Part shown: one piece after another, positions 17,843 to 26,050 of the stretch | How the letters are laid out: each line of letters starts with the position of its first letter | Position numbering within the stretch: position 1 is the first letter of the stretch | NCBI GenBank assembly: GCA_018114805.1 | Contig: CP073042.1 | Span: 5,377,501 to 5,441,500 of the forward strand | Reading direction: 5' to 3' | Length of the DNA stretch: 64,000 bases | Source of the DNA: Candidatus Streptomyces philanthi | GTDB lineage: Bacteria > Actinomycetota > Actinomycetes > Streptomycetales > Streptomycetaceae | Program-made: the position numbers and the translations under genes | The notes under the pieces: model-generated | Told to the model about the DNA's origin: nothing | Databases searched by the model: none | What the model saw: only the letters and a program-made list of their open reading frames with translations

Positions 17843-19159
17843 GCCCAGCCTCCGTCCGCCGCGCCGGGCGCCGTGACGCCGTCGTGCCGCGCTCGATACT
17901 GATCGGCCTGCCGCCACAGCTCGGGCAGCGGCGTTCCGGGAGTGACCGGCAGCGCCGCCCAGCCGGCGTCCCGCAACAGGCGCAGCCGCTCGTCGAGCTG
18001 CCGCGGCCGCGTCCACGCCCCGCCGCGCGCCCAGGCGCCGCCGTCGAGGACGAAGGCCACGGCCACGCCGCTGCACTGCCGCATCCTGGCGACGAGCACA
18101 TCGCCTGCTCCTCGTCCAGCTTGCCGAGGAACGCGACGAGCAGGCCCTTGTTGCCGCCGCGCAGCACGTCGTGGGCGCGGGAGAACCCGGCGCCGTCCGA
18201 GTGCCGCACGACCGAGAGCGTGTCCAGCACCAGCCCGGCAGCGTCCGCCGAATCGTGCGAGCTGGCGTACCCGCCGGCACCGTCGTGGCCGGGCACCGAG
18301 CTGCCGGTGTCGGTGAGCAGCCGCACCGAGTAGCCGCGCTCCAGCAGGTGCACCGCGGCCGACGCCGCGCCGGAGACCGCCCATTCGAAGGGGGAGTCGT
18401 GGCCCGCGCCCTGGTGCGCCACCCGACGGGTGTCGAGCAGCACCGTGCAGCGGGCGCGCTGGGGTTGCTCCTCGCGGCCCACCATCAACTCGCCGTGGCG
18501 CGCGGTGGAGCGCCAGTGCAGCTGGCCGCAGGTCGTCGCCGTGCCGGTAGCCGCGCGGAATCACGTCGTCCTCGCCGGCCAGCGCCAGCGAGCGGTGCCT
18601 CCGTCCCCGTACCCCGCGGCCTCGCCCGATAGCCGCACGGGGGGGGAAGGGGCTCGGCCCGCGGCACCGCCGTGAGCGTGTCGTAGCCACTGAAGGCGCG
18701 GGTCAGCTCGCACATCCCGAACGGGTCGGTCAGCCGCAGTTGCAGGGGGCCCAGCGGGTAGCGCCCGCGCAGGTCGGAGCGGACCCGGTAGGAGACCTCG
18801 CGACGCCCGCCCGTCTCGACGCGGTCGAGGACGAAGCGGGGCCTGGGCCCCAGCACGTACGGCACCCGGTCCTGGAGCATCAGCACGCCCGTGGGCAGCC
18901 GCGACACGTTGTCGATCCGCAACTGCACCCTGGCCTCGGAGCCCGCCGGCACCCGCCCCGGGTCGAGCCGCCGGCTGCCGGCCACCCGGTACCTGGTGCG
19001 GTAGACCACGGCCACGCAGACCAGCGGCAGCGCGACCAGCAGCAGCCCGACGCGCAACAGGTCCGCCTGGCCGAGCACGAAGCTGCACAGCGCCGCGGCC
19101 ACGCCGGCGGCGAGGAAGGACCTGCCGCGCGTCGTCAACCCGGCGAGCGCCGCGTGCAC
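17839..19159 (-). pseudogene. DUF58 domain protein, multiply frameshifted
   Basis: Starts near 19159 with two membrane helices (LAAGVAAALCSFVLG and LLRVGLLLVALPLVCVAVVY) and a beta-rich segment with RRLDPGRVPAGSEARVQL. The DUF58 core motif is split over frames: SLALAGEDDVIPRGYRHGDD, then QLHWRSTARHGELMVGREEQ. A von Willebrand A-like C-terminus (RCTVLLDTR, GVAVAFVLDGGAW) follows. Frame changes lie at about 18639-18646 (eight G), 18590, 18533 and 18103. DUF58 proteins accompany MoxR ATPases and transglutaminase-like proteins as an envelope-related chaperone-like module, and the order here is the usual one. Confidence 0.75.
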
Positions 19160-19205
19160 ACCCCCAGCCCGAGGTCCCGATCCACCGACGTCCCCCCGGC
19201 GGACG

Positions 19206-20273
19206 TCACGCCCTCCGGGCGCCCGGAGGCTGCTGGCCGTACGGCGAGGGCACCGGCGTACGGTGCAGGATCTCGCCTATGACCTGCTCCGAGGTACGGC
19301 GGCCCAGATGGGCCTGGGCCGTGGGCAACAGGCGGTGCGCCAGCACGGGGGTGGCCAGGGCCTGCACGTCGTCCTGGAGCACGTACTCCCGGCCGGCGCG
19401 GGTCGCGGCCGCCTTCGCGGCGCGCACCAGGTGCAGCGTGGCCCGAGGTGACGCGCCGAGCCGCAGCTCCGGATGGTGTCGCGTGGCGCCGACGAGCTCC
19501 ACGGCGTAGCGCCGCACGGGCTCCGCCACGTGCACCGTGCGCACCGCGTCGACCAGCTTGACGATGTCGTGCGCGTCCGCCACCGGTCGCATGTCGTCCA
19601 GCGGGGAGACGCCGCCGTGCACGTCGAGCATCTGGAGCTCGGCCTCGGGGTGCGGGTAGCCGATCGACACCCGGGCCATGAAGCGGTCCCGCTGCGCCTC
19701 CGGCAGGGGGTACGTGCCCTCCATCTCGACCGGGTTCTGGGCGGCGATGACCATGAAGGGGCTCGGCAGTTCGTACGTCTCGCCGTCCATGGTGACCTGT
19801 CGCTCCTCCATCGATTCGAGGAGGGCCGACTGGGTCTTGGGGGAGGCGCGGTTGATCTCGTCGCCGATGACGATCTGTGCGAAGATCGCGCCCGGCTTGA
19901 ACTCGAACTCCTTGCGCTGCTGGTCGTAGATGCTCACCCCGGTGATGTGCGACGGGAGCAGGTCGGGGGTGAACTGGATGCGACGCCCCGAGCAGTCGAT
20001 GGAGCGCGCGAGCGCCTTGGCGAGCATCGTCTTGCCCACGCCCGGCACGTCTTCGATCAGCAGGTGCCCCTCGGCGAGCAGCACGGTCAGCGAAAGGCGC
20101 ACGACCTCGGGCTTGCCCTCGATCACTTCCTCCACCGACCTGCGGGCTCGATCCGCTGTGGCTGTCAGATCGCTGAGGCTCGCTCGATCGTCATAGGTGG
20201 TTACCCGGCCCTCCTCGGCCCGTTCCCCGAGCGGTGTCCACGCTGCGGACCGGCCCACCCCAAACACCGACAT
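19206..20273 (-). CDS. MoxR family AAA+ ATPase
   Basis: About 355 residues from ATG 20273. Walker A is EDVPGVGKTMLAKALA, Walker B VIGDEINRASPKTQSALLE, sensor 1 PFMVIAAQNP, and the family segment EGTYPLPEAQRDRFMARVSI is present. MoxR ATPases act as chaperone-like partners for vWA/DUF58 proteins, two of whose genes follow. The start is uncertain: homologues begin at VTTYDDRASL, and here the Val codon is GTA (20204-20202) with an excellent GAGGAGGG five bases upstream, while the ATG at 20273 has no good ribosome binding site. Apart from that the gene is open throughout, unlike its two partners. Confidence 0.88.
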   Translation of the reverse strand: MSVFGVGRSAAWTPLGERAEEGRVTTYDDRASLSDLTATADRARRSVEEVIEGKPEVVRLSLTVLLAEGHLLIEDVPGVGKTMLAKALARSIDCSGRRIQFTPDLLPSHITGVSIYDQQRKEFEFKPGAIFAQIVIGDEINRASPKTQSALLESMEERQVTMDGETYELPSPFMVIAAQNPVEMEGTYPLPEAQRDRFMARVSIGYPHPEAELQMLDVHGGVSPLDDMRPVADAHDIVKLVDAVRTVHVAEPVRRYAVELVGATRHHPELRLGASPRATLHLVRAAKAAATRAGREYVLQDDVQALATPVLAHRLLPTAQAHLGRRTSEQVIGEILHRTPVPSPYGQQPPGARRA

Positions 20274-20343
20274 CACTCGACGGTGGCGGGGCGTGATGCC
20301 ACGTAGGCATTCTTGCCGCCCTTGCCACTGCCCGTCACTCACC

Positions 20344-20352
20344 TGTGGATAA
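20344..20352 (-). promoter_or_regulatory. Single DnaA-box-like 9-mer
   Basis: TTATCCACA on the minus strand (TGTGGATAA on plus), a perfect match to the E. coli DnaA box, 70 bases upstream of the MoxR start. One isolated box is no origin; it might mark DnaA-responsive control or chance. Confidence 0.3.
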
Positions 20353-20543
20353 CCCGGGGCGAAATGCCGGACGTGAGGGCGTTGTGGCGGATTTGACTGT
20401 GCTGTTTTGATACCTTCACCGAGATCGCCGCCCGTGGCCGCGCGGCCCGCGCGGCCCGGCCGCCTGGCGGGCTCGTCATGATCGCAGGTTCCCCGCGCGA
20501 CGAGGTGGTCGGGTGTGCGGGCGGTCGGGCTCGGGCGTGTGGC

Positions 20544-21120
20544 TCAGGGGCGCGGGCTGATCTCCCGAAGCAGCCCGGTGGTCACGTCGAAGACGAAGCC
20601 GCGCACGTCATTCGGTGTGCGGCAGGAACGGCGACGTGCGGACCCGCTGCATCGACTGCCGCACGTCCGCGTCCAGGTCGCGGAACGTCTCGACCTCCCA
20701 CGCGGGGCGCTGGTCGACCTCTTCCTCGATCTCGTGCCGGAAGTCCTCCTCGTGCCGGAAGTCCTCGGTCAGGCTGAGCAGGCCCCAGTCGGTGTGGTGG
20801 ATCAGCACCACGCTGCGGGTCCCCAGCGCCCGCTGGCTGATCGTCAGCGAACGGATGACGTCGTCGGTGACCACTCCGCCCGCGTTGCGGATCGTGTGGC
20901 AGTCACCCAGCTCGAGACCCAGTGCCGCGTGCAGGTCGATACGGGCGTCCATGCAGGCGACGACCGCGACGCGACGCACCGGGCGGGCGTCCATGCCGGG
21001 ATCGGTGAACGTGGCGGCGTAGCGCTGGTTGGCGGCGACGAGGGCGTCGGTCACCGTTCCCACGGTGGCACTGTCACTGTCTGGGGAGGTGTTCAGCGGT
21101 GAAGGCGCAGATGTCGACAT
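20544..21120 (-). pseudogene. Beta-class carbonic anhydrase, frameshifted near C-terminus and lacking a zinc ligand
   Basis: ATG 21120 begins a beta-carbonic anhydrase of the Rv1284-like group: VAVVACMDARIDL holds the first Cys ligand and the Asp/Arg dyad, followed by HTIRNAGGVVTDDVIRSL. The second ligand pair, normally HHTDCG, reads HHTDWG: His is kept, Cys is replaced by Trp (TGG). A direct 15-bp duplication gives EDFRHEEDFRHE. The frame meets a stop after SPFLPHTE at 20608; skipping one T continues DVRGFVFDVTTGLLREISPR to a stop at 20544, the usual C-terminus. Taken together the enzyme is probably inactive. It is divergent from rsmH. Confidence 0.8.
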
Positions 21121-21162
21121 GGCACGACCGTAACCGGCGCAGGCACGACCGTAACCGGCGCA
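21121..21162. repeat. Tandem 21-bp duplication before carbonic anhydrase start
   Basis: GGCACGACCGTAACCGGCGC plus A occurs twice back to back (21121-21141, 21142-21162), immediately 5' of the carbonic anhydrase ATG, so the duplication separates the gene from its promoter region by 21 extra bases. No ribosome binding site is obvious on the minus strand within it. Confidence 0.85.
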
Positions 21163-21200
21163 GGACCGAAACGCCGCGAGAGGGTGGGGTAAAGCCGATC

Positions 21201-21238
21201 AACCACCGCCTGTGTGAGGTAACCCACAGGCGGTGGTT
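21201..21238. promoter_or_regulatory. Perfect 14-bp inverted repeat in the carbonic anhydrase/rsmH divergent region
   Basis: AACCACCGCCTGTG (21201-21214) and CACAGGCGGTGGTT (21225-21238) are exact complements around the 10-base centre TGAGGTAACC. The genes on each side diverge, so it cannot be a gene-end terminator for either. It is an operator, or a hairpin in the carbonic anhydrase 5' leader. Confidence 0.6.
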
Positions 21239-21300
21239 GGCTGCGCCGGACGAGTGAACGGGGCGGTGAAGAACGGGCGAGAGACGCGCTGGCCAGTTGG

Positions 21301-21328
21301 TTGACCGAAGGGACGAGTGGACTAAAGT
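21301..21328 (+). promoter_or_regulatory. Candidate dcw cluster promoter and leader hairpin
   Basis: TTGACC (21301-21306), a 16-base spacer and TAAAGT (21323-21328) form a good housekeeping-type promoter about 200 bases upstream of rsmH. Directly after it (21332-21362) GCGAAG-T-GGGAG pairs with CTCCCCTTCGC, an 11-bp stem with one bulge at or near the transcription start. Confidence 0.5.
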
Positions 21329-21524
21329 GACGCGAAGTGGGAGACGTGGCGCTCCCCTTCGCATCGACAAATCTCCCGCGTGTGCGGCGTGTACGTGCCA
21401 CTCGGCCTCCTCCCGCTCCCGGCCGCCTGACGTCACTTCCCCGGCGCCAGTAGGCCGCTTCCCCTTCAGCGAGCGGGCGGGGACCCGGCGGCACGCGACC
21501 CCCTAACCCTCCCTGGAAGGGCGC

Positions 21525-22484
21525 ATGAGCAGCAACGCTCTCCACGTTCCCGTGATGCTCCAGCGCTGTCTGGATCTGCTCGCTCCGGCGCTCGCCGAGC
21601 CAGGGGCGGTGGTGGTGGACTGCACGCTGGGGCTCGGCGGGCACAGCGAGGCGCTGCTCGCCACCTTCCCCGCCGCCCGGCTCATCGCGCTCGACCGCGA
21701 CCCGGCCGCGCTCAGGCTCGTTGGCGAGCGGCTGGCCCCGTTCGGCGACCGCGCCACGTTGGTGCACGCGATCTACGACGAGCTGCCCGAGGTCCTCGAC
21801 CGGGTGGGCGTACTGCGCGTGCAGGGCGTCCTCTTCGACCTCGGCGTGTCCTCCATGCAGTTGGACGAGGCCGACCGCGGCTTCGCCTACGCCCAGGACG
21901 CCCCGCTCGACATGCGGATGGACCAGAGCATCGGCATCAGCGCCGCCGAGGTGCTCAACACCTACCCGCCGGGCGACCTGGTACGGGTGCTGCGCATGTA
22001 CGGGGAGGAGAAGTTCGCGCGCAAGATCGTGGAGGCCGTGGTGCGCGAGCGCGCGAAGGAGCCCTTCACCAACAGCGCGCGGCTCGTCGAGCTGATCCGC
22101 GACGCGCTGCCCCAGGCCGCCAAGCGCACCGGCGGCAATCCCGCCAAGCGCACCTTCCAGGCGCTGCGCATCGAGGTCAACGACGAGCTGCGGAGCGTCG
22201 AGCGCGCCATCCCGGCGGCCGTGTCCCGCCTCGCCGTGGGCGGCCGGATCGCCGTACTCGCCTACCACTCCCTCGAAGACCGGCTGGTCAAGCAGGTCTT
22301 CGCGGCCGGAGCCGCCAGCACGGCGCCGCCCGGGCTCCCCGTCGTACCCGAGCAGTACCAGCCGCGCCTCAAACTCCTCACGCGCGGGGCCGAGCTGCCC
22401 ACCGAGGAGGAGGTGGCCGAGAACCGGCGCGCCGCCCCGGCCCGACTGCGAGGTGCGCAGCGCATTCGCGAGGAGGCCCCGTGA
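21525..22484 (+). CDS. rsmH: 16S rRNA (cytosine-1402 N4) methyltransferase RsmH
   Basis: SAM-dependent enzyme that methylates C1402 in the 16S rRNA P site; first gene of the dcw cluster (older name mraW). 319 residues. HVPVMLQRCLDLL, VVDCTLGLGGHSEALL (SAM motif I, about residues 27-42), GVLFDLGVSSMQLDEADRGF and PLDMRMDQ are all family signatures, as is the GGRIAVLAYHSLEDRLVK segment near the C-terminus. ATG at 21525 follows GGAAGGG. The stop overlaps the ftsL start by four bases, showing translational coupling. Intact. Confidence 0.96.
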   Translation: MSSNALHVPVMLQRCLDLLAPALAEPGAVVVDCTLGLGGHSEALLATFPAARLIALDRDPAALRLVGERLAPFGDRATLVHAIYDELPEVLDRVGVLRVQGVLFDLGVSSMQLDEADRGFAYAQDAPLDMRMDQSIGISAAEVLNTYPPGDLVRVLRMYGEEKFARKIVEAVVRERAKEPFTNSARLVELIRDALPQAAKRTGGNPAKRTFQALRIEVNDELRSVERAIPAAVSRLAVGGRIAVLAYHSLEDRLVKQVFAAGAASTAPPGLPVVPEQYQPRLKLLTRGAELPTEEEVAENRRAAPARLRGAQRIREEAP

Positions 22485-23191
22485 GCGGCCCGCGGCAGCG
22501 CTCCTGCGACGGCCGGATGACCCGGCTGGTCCGGCTGCGGCTGACGGGCCGGGGCTCGGCCCGGCGGGCCCCGTTCGTGCTGTTGGTCGTCGTCCTGCTG
22601 GGCTCCGGGCTGATCACGCTGCTGGTGCTGAACTCCTCGCTCAACCAAGGCTCCTTCGAGCTGAGCCGGTTGGAGCGGCAGACCAACGACCTGACGGACG
22701 AACAGCAGGCGCTGCAGCAGGAGGTGGACGAGCTGGCCCAGCCGAACACCCTGGAGCGGCGGGCCCGCGAGCTGGGCCTGGTGCCGGGCGGCGGCCCCGC
22801 GTTCCTCAACCCCGACGGCACGGTGCGCGGCGTGCCGGCGCCGGCGACGAAGGAGCCCACGACGCAAAGCGGCCCGGCGGCCGCACTGCCGCCCGCGCTC
22901 CAGCCGTTCAGCCCGCCGTCGGCCGCCCCGACCCCCGCCCTGTCCGGTCCGACCCTCGGCCCGGGCACCACCGCCACGCTCGCCCCGACGTGCGTCGCGC
23001 CCACCCCGGTCGCCCCGGCTCCCTCCTCCCTCCCGGGCACGCGGACGCCCATCCCTTCCGGCCACACCACGGGCCCGGGGGCCACCGCGCCCGTCACCGG
23101 CCACGCCGCCCCGGGCGCCGCGCCCGCCGGCCAACCGCCGGTGCCCGGCACCGATCCCCCAGCGAACTCCACCCCGACCTTCGGCAGGTGA
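22481..23191 (+). CDS. ftsL: Septum formation protein FtsL with long C-terminal tail
   Basis: Small bitopic divisome protein that with FtsB-like partners activates FtsWI. The GTG start overlaps rsmH (GTGA). One membrane helix lies at about residues 31-50 (FVLLVVVLLGSGLITLLVLN), followed by the periplasmic-side coiled coil at about 58-95 with LERQTNDLTDEQQALQQEVD and ending in ERRARELGLVPGG. The remaining 130 residues are Pro/Thr/Ala/Gly-rich and probably disordered outside the membrane. The length (236) exceeds typical bacterial FtsL, but actinomycete versions often carry such tails. Confidence 0.85.
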   Translation: MSGPRQRSCDGRMTRLVRLRLTGRGSARRAPFVLLVVVLLGSGLITLLVLNSSLNQGSFELSRLERQTNDLTDEQQALQQEVDELAQPNTLERRARELGLVPGGGPAFLNPDGTVRGVPAPATKEPTTQSGPAAALPPALQPFSPPSAAPTPALSGPTLGPGTTATLAPTCVAPTPVAPAPSSLPGTRTPIPSGHTTGPGATAPVTGHAAPGAAPAGQPPVPGTDPPANSTPTFGR

Positions 23192-23224
23192 CGTTGTGCC
23201 GCACATCGACGACGGAGGCCGCGG

Positions 23225-26038
23225 ATGACCGGCCGGGAGCCGCGAGACCCCCGCGAGCCGGGCGACCGGTGCGTCCCCCGCGACCGTCGTGGCGCCGACG
23301 GCGCCGGCGGTGACCGTACGCCGGGGGAGCCGCGCGACGGCGGACCCCTACGGGGCGCGCGCGAGTGGGAGGAGCGCCGCGCCGCGCGCGAGGCACGGCG
23401 GTCGCGGGGCGCCCCCGGCGGCCCGCGTGAGCCGGGTCGGCAGGACGGCGGCAAGGGACCCGCGCGCCCGCGCGGCACCGCTCGGCGCGACGACGTGCGC
23501 CCGGCCGACGGCGCGGGGCGCGGACGACCGCTCCCGCGCGACGAGCGGCCGGAACGGCCGGTTCCGCCCGAGAGCGGCAGGCCACGCGGGCAGGGTGGGC
23601 CACGCGAGCAGAGTGGGCCGGACGAGCGGGCCCGCCGCGCGGACAGCGCGCCGCGCGATCCACGTGGCCCGCGCGGCCCACGTGAGGCGGCGCCCCGACG
23701 CGACGGCGCACGCCCCTACGCCAGCGAGCCCCCGCGCCGTGCGGAGCGCGCGCCGGGCCAGGCGCCTGGGGCGCGCCCGCAGGCGCGCGGCGCCCGTCCG
23801 CCGTCCGCCGGCTCCCCGCATTGGGACGCGGAGCGGCTGCGGGCGCGGGGCCCGTACGGCGCGGTCGGCCGGCCCGCCACCCCGCGGTCGGGCGAGGAGG
23901 GGCGGCCACGCGGGGTTGTCCGCCCCCGGGACGGTGAGCGGGGCGAGCGCGTGGGCGCGCGCCAGCGGCGCGAGGGCGCCAGCGCGAACGCGGCTGCCGC
24001 CGGCCCGAGCGCCGGCGGCCAGCGCGAACCGGGCCGTGACGAGGCCGAGCGCGCGCCTGGCAACCGGCGGGAGGCGGAGCGCGAGCGCCCCGCCCGGCCC
24101 AAGGCACCCGCCGCGCCGCGCCGCACCCCGGAGCGGCCCGGCTCCGGGCGGCCACGGCCGCCCAGGCCACGCGGTGGCTCGGGCGGAGCCGGAGCCGGAG
24201 GTTCGGGCTGTCCGCCGTCGCGACTGCGCAACCCGCGCCCGAGGCTGCGCCTGGTGAGCCTCGCGCTCACGCTCGTGATGCTCGCCTTCGTCGTGCGGCT
24301 GTTCCAGGTGCAGGCCGTGGACGCCAACGCCTACACGGCCAAGGCCAACGTCAACCGCTACATTCCGGTCACCCTCGCCGCCGAGCGCGGATCGATCACC
24401 GACCGCACCGGCGTGGAGCTGGCCACCACCGCGGACGCGTACGACATCACCGCGGCGCCCGACCTGCTCACCCCCGAGCGCGCCAAGGTCGACGACGCGC
24501 CGCGGCAGGCCGCGGTGCTGCTTTCGCCGATCCTGGGCGTGGGCGAGCGCGAGCTGGTCGGCAAGCTCACGGCCAACCCCGAGTCGAAGTACGCCGTGCT
24601 CGCCCGGCAGCGCACGCCACAGGTGTGGAACCAGATCAAGGACCTCAAGAGCGCGCTGGCCGACAAGGAGGCCAAGGGCCGAGGGGTCAACGTGCTGGCC
24701 GGAATCAACCGGGAGCGGCACAGCAAGCGGGTCTACCCCAACGGCGACCTCGCCGCCGGTGTGCTGGGCTTCGTCAACGCGCAGGGCAAGGGCAGCGCCG
24801 GCATCGAGCAGATGCTCAACGCCGAGCTGGCCGGCAAGGACGGCCGGCGCGTCTACGCCCAGTCCGGCGGCCGGCAGGTGCCCACCGCGGATGTGAAGGA
24901 GCAGCCCGCCGTGCCGGGCTCGGACGTCGAGTTGACCATCGACCGCGACCTCCAGTGGGCCGCGCAGAAGGCCATCAGCGACCAGGTGCGCGAGTCCAAG
25001 GCCGACGGCGGTTACGTCGTCGTCCAGGACACCAGGACCGGCGAGATCCTCGCGCTGGCCAACGCGCCCGGCTTCGACCCCGCCAACGTCTCCGCCGCCG
25101 ACCCAGCGGCCCTCGGCAACGCAGCGCTCACCGACGCCTACGAGCCCGGCAGCACCAGCAAGCTCATGTCGCTGGCCGCCGTCCTGGAGGAGGGCGCCGC
25201 GACCCTGCGCACCCGGGTCGTGGTGCCCAACCGGCTGCCCCGGGCCGACCGCGCGTTCGCCGACGACATCGACCACCCCACCTGGCACCTGACGCTCAAC
25301 GGCGTACTCGCCAAGTCCAGCAACATCGGCACTATCCTGGCCACCGAGCAACTGGGCGAGAACCAGCCCGAGTCCAACGAGGTCCTCTACTCCTACTTGC
25401 GGCGGTTCGGCCTGGGCCAGCCCACGGGGCTCGACTTCCCCGGCGAGACCGCCGGTATCCTGGCCAAGCCCCGGGACTGGAGCGCCTCGCAGCAGTACAC
25501 GATCCCCTTCGGGCAGGGCCTGTCGCTCAACGCCGTCCAGGCCGCGTCGGTGTACTCCACCATCGCGGGCGGCGGCGAGCGGGTCGTGCCGACGCTGGTT
25601 CGCGGCACCAAGGGGCCCGACGGGCGGTTCACGCCCGCGCCCGAGCCGCAGCGCACCCGGGTGGTCAGCGAGAAGACGGCCAGGACGCTCGCCCAGATGC
25701 TGGAGTCCGTCGTCGACGACCAGGAGGGCACCGGCGCGAAGGCCAAGATCCCCGGCTACCGCGTCGCGGGCAAGACCGGTACGTCCAACCGGGTCGACCC
25801 GAAGACCGGTCGCTACCACGGCTACACCGCCTCCTTCGCCGGCTTCGCCCCCGCCGACAAGCCACGGGTGACCGTCTACTGCGCCGTCCAGAACCCCACC
25901 AAGGGCAGCTACTTCGGCGGCCAGGTCTGCGGCCCGATCTACAAGCAGGTCATGGAGTTCGCGCTCAAGACCATGCGGGTGGCCCCCACCGGCAAGCAGT
26001 CCGCCCGGCTGCCCGTCACCTACCAGCCCGGACAGTGA
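23225..26038 (+). CDS. ftsI: Peptidoglycan D,D-transpeptidase FtsI (PBP3) with very long N-terminal region
   Basis: Septal class B penicillin-binding protein. 937 residues: a 340-residue cytoplasmic N-terminus rich in Arg, Gly, Pro and Glu with no recognisable fold, one membrane helix at about 343-361 (VSLALTLVMLAFVVRLFQV), the pedestal domain from ANVNRYIPVTLAAERGSITD, and a transpeptidase domain. Catalytic motifs are SxxK at S643-T-S-K646, SxN at S698-S-N700, and KTG at K850-T-G852. The usual length in Streptomyces is nearer 600-700, so the N-terminal part is unusually long; alternative starts inside it cannot be excluded. The ATG (CGCGGATGACC) is 33 bases after ftsL. Intact. Confidence 0.93.
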   Translation: MTGREPRDPREPGDRCVPRDRRGADGAGGDRTPGEPRDGGPLRGAREWEERRAAREARRSRGAPGGPREPGRQDGGKGPARPRGTARRDDVRPADGAGRGRPLPRDERPERPVPPESGRPRGQGGPREQSGPDERARRADSAPRDPRGPRGPREAAPRRDGARPYASEPPRRAERAPGQAPGARPQARGARPPSAGSPHWDAERLRARGPYGAVGRPATPRSGEEGRPRGVVRPRDGERGERVGARQRREGASANAAAAGPSAGGQREPGRDEAERAPGNRREAERERPARPKAPAAPRRTPERPGSGRPRPPRPRGGSGGAGAGGSGCPPSRLRNPRPRLRLVSLALTLVMLAFVVRLFQVQAVDANAYTAKANVNRYIPVTLAAERGSITDRTGVELATTADAYDITAAPDLLTPERAKVDDAPRQAAVLLSPILGVGERELVGKLTANPESKYAVLARQRTPQVWNQIKDLKSALADKEAKGRGVNVLAGINRERHSKRVYPNGDLAAGVLGFVNAQGKGSAGIEQMLNAELAGKDGRRVYAQSGGRQVPTADVKEQPAVPGSDVELTIDRDLQWAAQKAISDQVRESKADGGYVVVQDTRTGEILALANAPGFDPANVSAADPAALGNAALTDAYEPGSTSKLMSLAAVLEEGAATLRTRVVVPNRLPRADRAFADDIDHPTWHLTLNGVLAKSSNIGTILATEQLGENQPESNEVLYSYLRRFGLGQPTGLDFPGETAGILAKPRDWSASQQYTIPFGQGLSLNAVQAASVYSTIAGGGERVVPTLVRGTKGPDGRFTPAPEPQRTRVVSEKTARTLAQMLESVVDDQEGTGAKAKIPGYRVAGKTGTSNRVDPKTGRYHGYTASFAGFAPADKPRVTVYCAVQNPTKGSYFGGQVCGPIYKQVMEFALKTMRVAPTGKQSARLPVTYQPGQ

Positions 26039-26050
26039 GCGCGGGCCGCC

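Noticed and set aside
20344..20352. DnaA box as part of a replication origin
   Set aside because: A single 9-mer with no cluster, no dnaA/dnaN neighbours and no AT-rich unwinding region.
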